A stretch of 7,950 bases of DNA from Chitinophagaceae bacterium (GCA_025455665.1 JALOMC010000099.1:1-7950); one strand, 5' to 3'; counted from the first letter of the stretch, positions 1 to 6,756 are shown. A program made the numbers and translations. The notes: generated by a model from the letters alone, not told the origin.

Positions 1-170
1 TCCGATGAAAAGTCGGGAATACCGGTAATGAATCGGCCTTCTCTTTTTTTAGCGAGGTCGGCATCGGCCATCCGCTTTACCCGTACAAAAGACATCGAAT
101 CGGTAGCCTGCGCCTGCGAAAAACAAACAAACACGCAGCTCAAAGCAATGGTAAAGAATAGGCGATGCAT
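1..170 (-). CDS. Secreted, probably outer-membrane Omp85/BamA-like protein (N-terminus only, cut by left edge)
   Basis: Only the first 56 codons are present; the gene continues past position 1. The ATG at 170 opens a good Sec signal peptide: MHR, a hydrophobic stretch LFFTIALSCVFVCF, then SQAQA as a likely signal peptidase I site near residue 22. The mature start carries RVKRMADADLAKKREGRF followed by ITGIPDFSSD. From memory, this 'Lys-Arg-Met-x-Asp-x-Asp-Leu-x-Lys-Lys-x-Glu-Gly ... Thr-Gly-[IL]-Pro' pattern opens a group of Bacteroidota outer-membrane beta-barrel proteins of the surface antigen D15/BamA type (N-terminal DUF5982-like segment). That assignment rests on recall of a short motif, because no barrel sequence is visible. 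It is co-oriented with the methyltransferase gene upstream (144-bp gap) and could share its transcript; I saw no perfect TAnnTTTG box in the gap. The signal peptide is secure, the family is moderately likely. Confidence 0.6.
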   Translation of the reverse strand, partial: MHRLFFTIALSCVFVCFSQAQATDSMSFVRVKRMADADLAKKREGRFITGIPDFSS

Positions 171-261
171 ATAATTATGAATGGCCGCTGAGGGCCGATC
201 TGACTGATGAATGAAAAAAGACTGCGATAAACGCATAAAACTGCGGAGCACGAACGCCATT

Positions 262-318
262 TTAGCTGGGAGTCACTGTTCGGACATTTAGACGTTGTAA
301 AGCATGCAACCCAGCTAA
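262..318 (-). repeat. 9-bp perfect inverted repeat with 39-nt spacer over the methyltransferase stop codon
   Basis: TTAGCTGGG at 262-270 is the exact reverse complement of CCCAGCTAA at 310-318. The right arm contains the TAG stop codon (317-315) of the methyltransferase gene. Inside the loop, GTTG (294-297) and CAAC (307-310) could form a smaller stem. No T-run follows on the minus strand, so it does not look like a standard intrinsic terminator. It lies between two co-oriented genes and might be an mRNA 3'-end or processing structure, or chance. Confidence 0.3.
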
Positions 319-1055
319 CGCCGCTGCAGCAAATGCGATAGCAAAATGCCCGTGGCCACCCCGGCATTCAGGCTTTCGGCGGCGCCAAGGCGGGGGATGG
401 CAATGCGATGGGTAGCCAGCGCTGCGGTGGGGGGGCGTACACCCTGGCCTTCGTGGCCTATAATAAGAATGCCAGCAGCAGTGGGAGGAAACTGCCACAC
501 CGATTGTCCATCCATGCTGGCCAGCAGCACCGGCCGTGTAGCGCCCTGCAGCCAGCGGGCCGCCGGGCCATAGTGCACCGCCACCCGCAGTACGCTGCCC
601 ATGCTGGCTTGCACCACCTTGGGGTTCAGGCAGTCTACGGTATCATCGGTAGCCCACACTTCGGGCAGGCCAAACCAGTCGGCTATGCGCAAAATGGTGC
701 CCATGTTGCCGGGGTCTTGTATACCATCCAGCAGCAGGCTCCAGCCGGTGGGGGCGGGCAGGGGCTGCCAGTGCAGCGGCTGCTGCACCAGGGCCAGGCA
801 CTGCTGTGGTGCCTGCATCAGCGAGGTGCGCTCCAGCTCATCGGCCGTTACTATCACAAACGGTACCTGCGGAAAAGCATCGGCATATTGGCGAACAAAG
901 GCCTCCAGTGCATACACTTTGGCGGTGTGCCAGCGTTTATCTTGCAGCAGCTCCAGTACCAGCTTGGGCCCTTCTACTACAAACTGGCCGTTTTCGTGGC
1001 GGCTTTTCGCGGCCTTCAAACTTTGGATATATTTGACCTCGTTTTTAGTCAGCAT
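315..1055 (-). CDS. TrmH/SpoU-family (SPOUT) RNA 2'-O-ribose methyltransferase
   Basis: 246 aa from the ATG at 1055. It is predicted to transfer a methyl group from S-adenosylmethionine to a ribose 2'-OH of tRNA or rRNA in the cytoplasm; the target nucleotide cannot be told from sequence. The N-terminal part (about 1-95, with NGQFVVEGPKLVLELL at 22-37) matches the SpoU substrate-binding domain. The C-terminal knot domain carries three motifs: motif 1 DPGNMGTILRIAD (114-126, with N117 and the usually catalytic R123), motif 2 IIGHEGQGV (198-206), and motif 3 IPRLGAAESLNAGVATGILL (220-239, with E227, S228, N230). Motif 2 has His where most relatives have Asn (GNEG). The frame stays open upstream to 1184, but the extra 43 residues would run far into the divergent tamL gene and have no family character, so the ATG at 1055 is preferred. 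No Shine-Dalgarno site is visible. The family is near certain; the exact member (TrmH, RlmB-like or other) is not. Confidence 0.93.
   Translation of the reverse strand: MLTKNEVKYIQSLKAAKSRHENGQFVVEGPKLVLELLQDKRWHTAKVYALEAFVRQYADAFPQVPFVIVTADELERTSLMQAPQQCLALVQQPLHWQPLPAPTGWSLLLDGIQDPGNMGTILRIADWFGLPEVWATDDTVDCLNPKVVQASMGSVLRVAVHYGPAARWLQGATRPVLLASMDGQSVWQFPPTAAGILIIGHEGQGVRPPTAALATHRIAIPRLGAAESLNAGVATGILLSHLLQRR
1005..1035 (+). promoter_or_regulatory. Candidate Bacteroidota sigma-ABfr-type promoter for tamL, inside the methyltransferase gene
   Basis: TATATTTG at 1028-1035 fits the Bacteroidota -7 consensus TAnnTTTG exactly. A weak -33 element, TTTC at 1005-1008 (3 of 4 bases of TTTG), lies 19 bp upstream. 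A transcript would begin near 1040, leaving a leader of about 30 nt before the TTG start of tamL. The whole element lies in codons about 8-17 of the divergent methyltransferase gene. It is a motif match only. Confidence 0.45.
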
Positions 1056-1071
1056 AAGGATAATTGAAGCA

Positions 1072-3468
1072 TTGAACCGACCCGGCGAACATACATCTCT
1101 TCCATTTTTTCGCCGTATTTGCTTTTGGCTGCTGGCCGTATGGGCCACCGGCTGTGTGGGGGTAAAAAATGCCCCGCCAGGCAAGCCTTATCCGGTAGCA
1201 AATAGTGTAAAGCTGAATGCCCCTTTTTTATCGAAAGAGCAACGCAGCCTGCTGCAAGGCCAGCTGGTACAGTTTGTGGCCGATAGCCTGGCCGTGCCTA
1301 CCCGCAGTGTGCTGGGCTTTACGCAGGTGGTAAAGCCGCCGGTATTCGACTCGGCCAGCATCGATAAAAGCAAGCTGTTTATGAACGGCTACCTCAACAG
1401 CGAGGGCTTTTACAACGTGCAGTTTGACACGGTGCTGGTAAAAATGGATACCCTGCAGCGCAGCTCCAAATTTTTTGGTGGCGAACGAAGCCGGCGGGTA
1501 GAGGTGAGTACCGAATTCAGGCTGACGCTGGGCAAGCCGCTTACACTGGATACGGTGATCTATGCCTTTGCCGATAGCGGCCTGCTGAAGCTGGCCCTGG
1601 AGCATGCTGGCAAGGCAGTGCTGAAAAAAGGCCAGCAATACAGCAAGCCCGCCATAGCGGCTGAGCTGGACAGGCTATCGGCCATGCTGCGAGAGCATGG
1701 CTATTTCAGAATGGGGCGGGGCGCCCTGCTGGCCGAGGTGGATACCACCGACCCCTCGCTGGTGAGCTTCGACCTGGACCCGATAGAGCAACAACTGGCG
1801 GCGCAGCGGCGCAAAGACAACCCCACCGCCCGGGTGCGGCTATTGCAGCGGCCCGGTACCGATCCGGCCGTGTTTGCCCCTTACTACATCGACTCAGTCA
1901 CCATCTACCCCGAAACCCGCCTGAGCGAGCAGGTAGACAGCCTGCTGCTGAGCGACTCGGGCTTTGTGCGGCTACAAAACGAACGCGGTGTAAACATTGT
2001 GCAGCGCACTGGCATGTACCAGGAAAAAATGCTGCGCCGCACCAACTACCTGTTGCCCGGCCGCTTGTACAACGATCGGTACTACTTTAAAACCATCAAC
2101 GGCTATAGCCAAATGGGGCCCTGGCAGCAGGTAGATGTTCGGTCGGCCACCAGCTTCCGCGCCGATTCGGGCCGCGTTAGTTTCGACCTGTTTTTGGTAC
2201 CCAGCAAAAAGCAAAACTTTCAGGTAGACCTGGAGGGCAGCCAGAACAATAATATCAGTGCGGCCAACGTGCTGGCGGGCCGTTTTTTGGCCATGGGCCT
2301 GGCCCTGACGCACAACAACCGCAATGTGTGGAGGCGGGGCACCCAAAGCACCACCACCGCCCGGGCCGGCTTTGAGCTCAATAATCAGGCATCGTCGGGC
2401 ACCTCGGGGGTGTTTCAATCGTTCATTGCCAATGTGAACCAAACCTTTTCGCTACCCCGGCTGCTATGGCCCATGCGCCGGCTGGACACCCGTGCGCTGG
2501 AAAGCCGCAAAACCCTGCTCAATTTTGGCGGCACCTATACCGATCGGTTCCAGTTTTTCCGCCAGTTTACCTTTGCTACCAGCATACAGTGGGAGTGGCG
2601 CAAGGGAAAAAATGGCTACAGCATTGCCTTGCCCGCTTTTGAAACCAACCGCCTGCGGGGCGATAGTCTTTTCAGAGAAATACTGGCCAATCCGTCGCTC
2701 ATTTTTGCCTTTAGTACGGGTAATATCATCAGCACCCGGGCTACCTACGATCGGCGGATCGATTTTAAAAACAGCCGTCACTCGGGCCTTTTTCGTACTG
2801 CGGTCGAAGTGACGCTGCCCGGTGTGAGCCGATGGCTATCGAGCAGCAATGTGGAGTTTTTCCAATTTGTACGCTGGGAGGGGCAGTACAATCACCAGGT
2901 GAAGCTGCGCAAAAACTCAGTAAACCTGCGCCTGTATGCAGGGGCCGGCTGGGACCTATCGGGCAGCCGGCTGGGCACCTTGCCGTTTTTCAGGCAGTTT
3001 GTAGCCGGCGGCAGCAATAGCATGCGGGCATGGAGCGTACGCCAGTTGGGCGTAGGCAATAGCCTGCTGAGCGACACCAGCAGCGTGTTTACCGATCGGT
3101 TTGGCGATGTACAGCTGGAGCTGAACGTGGAATACCGGATGCGCCTGGCCCGTTTGTTTGGCTACAATTTGCAGGGCGCTGTGTTTACAGATATTGGCAA
3201 CATTTGGCGCCGCCGGCCCTACCAGGATGGCTCGGGTGCTTTGGAAATAAAGCATCTATACCGCGATTTGGCGGTGGCACTCGGCTACGGCATCCGCTGG
3301 GACCTTAGCTTTCTGGTCATTCGTTTCGATGCTGCGTTCAAAGTGAAAGATCCGGTACGAGAGGGGGCTGGCTGGCTACGCACATTCGAGTGGAAGAGTA
3401 CCAACCGGGCGGGTACAAATGACCGTAGCAATCTGGCACTGCAGTTTGGCATTGGCTACCCTTTCTGA
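1072..3468 (+). CDS. tamL: Translocation and assembly module lipoprotein TamL (Omp85 superfamily outer-membrane protein)
   Basis: 798 aa if started at the TTG at 1072. TamL is the lipoprotein form of TamA in Bacteroidota and is thought to work with TamB in inserting proteins, or moving lipids, at the outer membrane. The leader has Arg-Arg (14-15), a hydrophobic core and a lipobox VWATGC with the lipidated Cys at 28. Residues about 29-380 form the periplasmic part, including a last POTRA-like stretch near 323-360 (TNYLLPGRLYND, then a Phe-Lys-Thr-Ile-Asn helix region). The barrel runs from about 380 to the end: KKQNFQVDLEGSQNNN starts it, GGSNSMRAW (646-654) matches the Omp85 loop-6 [VS]-R-[GA]-[FYW] motif, and the protein ends in FGIGYPF with a terminal Phe, as barrel proteins do. 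No in-frame ATG lies near the lipobox; the long open frame upstream to the ATG at 601 is antisense to the methyltransferase gene and should not be used. The TTG start is inferred; ATT at 1063 is another option. The 3' end overlaps truB by 13 bp on the other strand. tamB is not in the window. Confidence 0.9.
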   Translation: MNRPGEHTSLPFFRRICFWLLAVWATGCVGVKNAPPGKPYPVANSVKLNAPFLSKEQRSLLQGQLVQFVADSLAVPTRSVLGFTQVVKPPVFDSASIDKSKLFMNGYLNSEGFYNVQFDTVLVKMDTLQRSSKFFGGERSRRVEVSTEFRLTLGKPLTLDTVIYAFADSGLLKLALEHAGKAVLKKGQQYSKPAIAAELDRLSAMLREHGYFRMGRGALLAEVDTTDPSLVSFDLDPIEQQLAAQRRKDNPTARVRLLQRPGTDPAVFAPYYIDSVTIYPETRLSEQVDSLLLSDSGFVRLQNERGVNIVQRTGMYQEKMLRRTNYLLPGRLYNDRYYFKTINGYSQMGPWQQVDVRSATSFRADSGRVSFDLFLVPSKKQNFQVDLEGSQNNNISAANVLAGRFLAMGLALTHNNRNVWRRGTQSTTTARAGFELNNQASSGTSGVFQSFIANVNQTFSLPRLLWPMRRLDTRALESRKTLLNFGGTYTDRFQFFRQFTFATSIQWEWRKGKNGYSIALPAFETNRLRGDSLFREILANPSLIFAFSTGNIISTRATYDRRIDFKNSRHSGLFRTAVEVTLPGVSRWLSSSNVEFFQFVRWEGQYNHQVKLRKNSVNLRLYAGAGWDLSGSRLGTLPFFRQFVAGGSNSMRAWSVRQLGVGNSLLSDTSSVFTDRFGDVQLELNVEYRMRLARLFGYNLQGAVFTDIGNIWRRRPYQDGSGALEIKHLYRDLAVALGYGIRWDLSFLVIRFDAAFKVKDPVREGAGWLRTFEWKSTNRAGTNDRSNLALQFGIGYPF

Positions 3469-4181
3469 GCAGGTGGCTTGGGCAGCTTGGGCGCTATGCT
3501 ACTGGCATCAAACCGCTTTGCTATGCTGTCGATGGTATCGGCAGCCTCCACCGAAAACTCACCAATTTTTGTGCGGCGTAGGGCCGACAGGTAGCCGCCA
3601 CAGCCCAGCTGCTGCCCATAATCGTGTGCCAGGCTGCGGATATAGGTGCCGGTACTGCAGCGCACCAAAAAGTGCACCTGGTTGTCTTGTACCGCCGTAA
3701 TGCTGAATTCATCAATGGTTACGGGCCGCGGCTCCAGTTTTACTTCCTTGCCCTGGCGGGCCAGCTCGTACACCCGCTTGCCACCCACTTTGATGGCGGA
3801 GTGGGCGGGGGGCACCTGCAAAATGGGCCCTACAAAAGGAAGACAGGCCGCCTGCAGATCGGCAGTGGTGAGGTGCTGCCAGGGCTTGAAATCAATGGGC
3901 TCGCTTTCCAGATCGTAAGTGGGGGTAGTGGCCCCGAGCGTAATGGTGCCCGTGTACACTTTGGGCATGCCCATGTACTCATTTATTTTTTTGGTAAAGC
4001 GGCCGGTGCATACAATGAGCAGGCCGGTAGCCAGCGGATCGAGCGTACCGGCATGGCCTATTTTTTTGATTTTGAACAGCCATCGCAGCTTGCCAATCAC
4101 ATCAAACGAGGTCCACTCCAGTGGCTTGTCTATCAGCAATACCTGGCCATCGGCTACTTGTTGCTGTGTCATTTTTTCCAT
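3456..4181 (-). CDS. truB: tRNA pseudouridine(55) synthase TruB
   Basis: 241 aa from the ATG at 4181. TruB isomerises U55 in the T-loop of elongator tRNAs to pseudouridine in the cytoplasm. The N-terminal part has LLIDKPLEWTSFDV, then the catalytic motif GHAGTLDPLATGLL with the nucleophile Asp48, the same number as in the Escherichia coli enzyme. The KINEYMGMPKVYTGTITLG and TPTYDLESE segments and the later GTYIRSLAHD and LRRTKIGEF motifs (tRNA contact and fold-closing parts) are all present. The length fits Bacteroidota TruB, which lack a long C-terminal PUA domain. An in-frame ATG at 4196 would add MAPFF, but it lies in a GC-rich hairpin and about 5-6 nt from the predicted transcript start, so 4181 (or the ATG at 4172) is preferred. 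The next gene upstream on this strand, DUF58, ends 70 bp before this start. The 3' end overlaps convergent tamL. Confidence 0.95.
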   Translation of the reverse strand: MEKMTQQQVADGQVLLIDKPLEWTSFDVIGKLRWLFKIKKIGHAGTLDPLATGLLIVCTGRFTKKINEYMGMPKVYTGTITLGATTPTYDLESEPIDFKPWQHLTTADLQAACLPFVGPILQVPPAHSAIKVGGKRVYELARQGKEVKLEPRPVTIDEFSITAVQDNQVHFLVRCSTGTYIRSLAHDYGQQLGCGGYLSALRRTKIGEFSVEAADTIDSIAKRFDASSIAPKLPKPPAQKG

Positions 4182-4207
4182 AAAAAAAGGCGCCATGGCG
4201 CTGGCGC
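4182..4207 (-). terminator. Candidate intrinsic terminator after DUF58, overlapping the truB leader
   Basis: Read on the minus strand, GCGCC (4207-4203), an 8-nt loop (4202-4195), GGCGC (4194-4190), one C, then seven T (4188-4182). An alternative fold uses the perfect 12-bp palindrome GCGCCATGGCGC (4190-4201) with a CATG loop. The layout, a GC stem plus T-run 45 nt after the DUF58 stop, is that of a Rho-independent terminator, but the T-run is followed at once by the truB ATG at 4181, so it could also work as a leader hairpin or attenuator. The stem is short (5 bp). Confidence 0.45.
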
Positions 4208-4238
4208 AAAAGTAGGGGATAGGCCCACCACTGTCAGA
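4207..4238 (-). promoter_or_regulatory. Candidate promoter for truB
   Basis: On the minus strand TACTTTTG (4214-4207) matches the Bacteroidota -7 consensus TAnnTTTG exactly. TCTG (4238-4235), one base off the -33 TTTG, is 20 bp upstream, which is the usual spacing. Transcription would start near 4200-4202, about 20 nt before the preferred truB start at 4181. This gives truB its own promoter in the 3' region of DUF58. Confidence 0.5.
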
Positions 4239-4251
4239 GCCGCTTGTAGGA

Positions 4252-5610
4252 TCAAACGGCTTGCCGCGTTTTCAACTCTACGTATTTATTTACCGCTTGT
4301 ATTGTTAGCTCTTCGGGCGGCGTCAGCAGGCTCATAATGCCGTGCTTGGTCAGCTCCCGCACCATCATTTTTTTGTCAAACACAAACTTGCCGGCAATGG
4401 TATTGGTGTACAGTTCGTTCAGGTTGGCAGCAGGTGTATCGGCCAGGGCAGCCAGTTCTGTGTTTTCGAAAAATACCACCAGCAGCAGGTGGTGCCGGGC
4501 TATAAGGCGCAGGTAGGGCAGCTGGCGGCGCATACCGGCCGCCGATTCAAAGTTGGTAAACAGTACAATCATGCTGCGCTGCTTTACCTGCGTACGCAGC
4601 TGCAGGTATAGCTTTTCGTAATCACTTTCATAAAACTCGGTGTTGATTCGGTACAAGGCTTCCTGCACTATTTTCAGCTGACCTGGTTTTTTATCGGCAT
4701 TTACATACTCGCCGCTGCGGTGCGAAAAAGTGATGAGCCCGAACCGATCTTGCCGATGCAGGGCCACGCTGGCCAGCACCAGCGTACTATTAATGGCGTA
4801 GTCCATCAGGCTCAGTCCCCTGAATGGCATTTTCATGAGGCGCCCTTTGTCTATCACGCAGTACACCTGCTGGCTCCGTTCATCTACATAGCTGTTTACC
4901 ATCAGGTCGGCGCGGCGGGCGGTGGCCTTCCAGTTTACAGCCCGCACGTCATCGCCCCGCACATAGGCTTTTATATGGTCAAACTCCAGGCTATGACCAA
5001 TTTTGCGTAGCTGACGGGTGCCTTGCTCCTGCACCTGCGCTGTTTGGGCCAGCAGCTGAAACTGACGCAGTTGCAGGAAAGACGGATACACTTTTACTAA
5101 CTGTGGCTCGCTGGCCTTGCGACGCCGCTTAATAAGGCCCAGCTGTGTACCTATAATACAAATGGTGTAGCCAAATTGATAGTCGCCGCGGTCTACCGGG
5201 CGCAGCTGGTACTGTATATCGTGCTTTTTGTAAGGGGTAAACTTGCCGCGGTAGGTATTGGACCTTGCCTGTAGCTGTTCAGGAAACTCTTCAATCAGGC
5301 GGATGTGCACCGGCAACGGGTATGAATGCCAGAGCATGAGCTTTACGGGGTTGTAGTCGCTATTGCTGATACGCGAAGCAAGGCTGCGGGTGCAGGTGAA
5401 GCGGTGGCGGGGCAAAAAAAGGTACACCAGATCGATAAATACCAGCGACAGCGAAAGCAGGAAAAATACCTGCGCTATGATGAGGGGCCACTCCAGCAAC
5501 CACGCCAGCACAAACACGCCGGCACAGGTAAGGCCCAACCAATAAAACCGGGTACCGAAATAGAGTTGCTGAATGATAACGTTGTTGCGCAATGAAAAAC
5601 TTTGCGGCAA
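4252..5610 (-). CDS. DUF58 domain membrane protein with degenerate von Willebrand A-like domain
   Basis: 452 aa from a TTG at 5610. Two membrane segments lie at about 22-38 and 41-66, followed by a beta-rich part (about 70-200) and the DUF58 signature EFDHIKAYVRGDDVRAVNWK at 209-228. The rest resembles a von Willebrand A fold: VYCVIDKGRLM at 249-259 sits where a metal-site DxSxS would be, but the Ser residues are missing, and VLFTNFES (349-356) follows as a later strand. From memory this degenerate site is usual for Bacteroidota members. DUF58 proteins commonly accompany MoxR-type AAA+ ATPases and are thought to act as adaptors in protein maturation or stress response; no ATPase is encoded here, so the role is open. 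No ATG is available near the N-terminus; QLYFGTRFYWLG shortly before the first membrane segment fits the family start, which supports the TTG. It starts 6 nt after the stop of the upstream secreted protein gene, in the same frame, suggesting translational coupling. Confidence 0.88.
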   Translation of the reverse strand: MPQSFSLRNNVIIQQLYFGTRFYWLGLTCAGVFVLAWLLEWPLIIAQVFFLLSLSLVFIDLVYLFLPRHRFTCTRSLASRISNSDYNPVKLMLWHSYPLPVHIRLIEEFPEQLQARSNTYRGKFTPYKKHDIQYQLRPVDRGDYQFGYTICIIGTQLGLIKRRRKASEPQLVKVYPSFLQLRQFQLLAQTAQVQEQGTRQLRKIGHSLEFDHIKAYVRGDDVRAVNWKATARRADLMVNSYVDERSQQVYCVIDKGRLMKMPFRGLSLMDYAINSTLVLASVALHRQDRFGLITFSHRSGEYVNADKKPGQLKIVQEALYRINTEFYESDYEKLYLQLRTQVKQRSMIVLFTNFESAAGMRRQLPYLRLIARHHLLLVVFFENTELAALADTPAANLNELYTNTIAGKFVFDKKMMVRELTKHGIMSLLTPPEELTIQAVNKYVELKTRQAV

Positions 5611-5616
5611 TATATT

Positions 5617-6756
5617 CTATTTCGGTGCATCGGCATCGTACCGAAAGCGTACCGCTGCATTTTTTTGTTCGGTACTGGCCAGGCGCACCGTGTAGCGCTT
5701 GCTACCCGCCTTCACTATCATCAGCGAGGTATTGGGCGGTATCGATCCCAGGTTTTCGGCCACCATCACCACTTCGTGTTCAGGGCTGCTGTCATCCAGC
5801 TCAATTTTTACGCTGATGGGCTCGGCACTCAGGCCCCGCTTGCTCACTACCAGCCGGTTATTGTCGTACACCGAAATGGTATCGCCATCAATTTCGCCAT
5901 TGTCGTAAAAGCTGATTTCCAACAAACGGCTACCGGTAGTAATGGTTTCTACCAGCTCTTTTTGGCGGGTTACCAGCACGGGCGGCGGGGCTGGCTTGGG
6001 TACTACCTGAATGGGTTTGCTATCGGTTTTTGGCGTGCCGACGGATGGTTTGGGAGCCTCTTTTTGCTGCGCTACCGGCGGACTGGCGGGTTTGGGCTGC
6101 GGCCTGGGGGTAACAGCTGGCTTGGAAGAGTTGGTGGCAGGCGGATTGGCTTTGGCCACCGGCGGCTTGCTGCCGGCTGCCGGAGGGGCAGGCCTGGGCT
6201 GTGCCGGAGGCGTCTTTTTTATCAAAAAATCGCCCTGGCCCGGCTTTACGCCGCTCTTGGCCGCATCGTTGTTTCCCTTTTTCAAAAAGTCTTCCAGCTC
6301 AAAATCACTTTCCACTACTTTTTCCAGCCGCACTACACCACCACCACAGGGCATGGTATCGTTGCGCATGTTTACACTGGTGTAGGTGCCCTCCAAAAAT
6401 TCACGGTTGCCTTCGCGGCGGTAGCTGAGGTAGCAGGTCATCAGGCATCCGTCGCCACCGCCCTGTATTTTCAGGTCGAGCATGGCGTTTTCACGAATGG
6501 TCAGGTCACCATCGCCGGAAGACCAAATGCCAATCATGCTGGCCTTGCCGTAAAAACGGGTGGTTTGGTAAGAGTAGGTGACACCTTTCACCTGCCGGCC
6601 GGTGTTTTTCAGCTGCACTTCGTAGCGGTATTTGGCGCCGGTAAAGAGGTACTCATATTCGTTGTAGAAAGTGCCACGCCAAACGCCCGTCAGGTCTTGC
6701 GCCATGGCGGGCAGCATGCCTAGCAGGCACAGCAGGATAAGGGTTGACCTAAACAT
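5617..6756 (-). CDS. Secreted two-domain protein with Pro-rich linker, function unknown
   Basis: 379 aa from the ATG at 6756. A Sec signal peptide (MFRSTLILLCLLGMLPAMA, cut before QDL at about 19/20) sends it to the periplasm or outside. Residues 20-150 form a first domain opening LTGVWRGTFYN, with alternating polar/hydrophobic strands that recall a small beta-barrel of the lipocalin-like kind; it has three Cys (104, 108, 137) that could form a disulfide. Residues about 170-262 are a low-complexity linker rich in Pro, Ala and Lys. The last 110 residues form a compact domain with LLEISFYDNGEIDGDTISVY (278-297), VVMVAENLGSIPPNTSLMIV (329-348) and KRYTVRLAST. I recall similar 'NGEIDGDTISVY' C-terminal domains in uncharacterised Bacteroidota secreted proteins, but no function. 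It is directly upstream of DUF58, with 6 nt between stop and start, so the two are very likely one transcript. It is a real gene by codon pattern, signal peptide and spacing. The function is unknown. Confidence 0.85.
   Translation of the reverse strand: MFRSTLILLCLLGMLPAMAQDLTGVWRGTFYNEYEYLFTGAKYRYEVQLKNTGRQVKGVTYSYQTTRFYGKASMIGIWSSGDGDLTIRENAMLDLKIQGGGDGCLMTCYLSYRREGNREFLEGTYTSVNMRNDTMPCGGGVVRLEKVVESDFELEDFLKKGNNDAAKSGVKPGQGDFLIKKTPPAQPRPAPPAAGSKPPVAKANPPATNSSKPAVTPRPQPKPASPPVAQQKEAPKPSVGTPKTDSKPIQVVPKPAPPPVLVTRQKELVETITTGSRLLEISFYDNGEIDGDTISVYDNNRLVVSKRGLSAEPISVKIELDDSSPEHEVVMVAENLGSIPPNTSLMIVKAGSKRYTVRLASTEQKNAAVRFRYDADAPK

Noticed and set aside
183..196. GGCC-loop-GGCC hairpin upstream of the left-edge gene
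   Set aside because: The stem is 4 bp of self-complementary sequence with no T-run and no other support.
601..1071. Extended N-terminus of the tamL frame back to the ATG at 601
   Set aside because: This stretch is antisense to the conserved core of the methyltransferase, and the true N-terminus is marked by the lipobox Cys at 1153-1155; the extra 157 residues have no family character.
1056..1184. Extended N-terminus of the methyltransferase to 1184
   Set aside because: It overlaps the tamL leader and lipobox region and adds residues without similarity to the SpoU substrate-binding domain; the ATG at 1055 gives the usual start.
2540..3102. Repeated palindrome ACCGATCGGT (near 2540 and 3093)
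   Set aside because: Both copies encode Thr-Asp-Arg in tamL barrel strands, so repeated codon use explains them; there is no spacing pattern that suggests a binding site.
5602..6723. Long plus-strand open frame of 373 codons opposite the secreted protein gene
   Set aside because: It is a shadow frame created by the codon composition of the minus-strand gene; it has no signal peptide or recognisable domain, while the minus-strand protein has a signal peptide, ordered domains and a linker.
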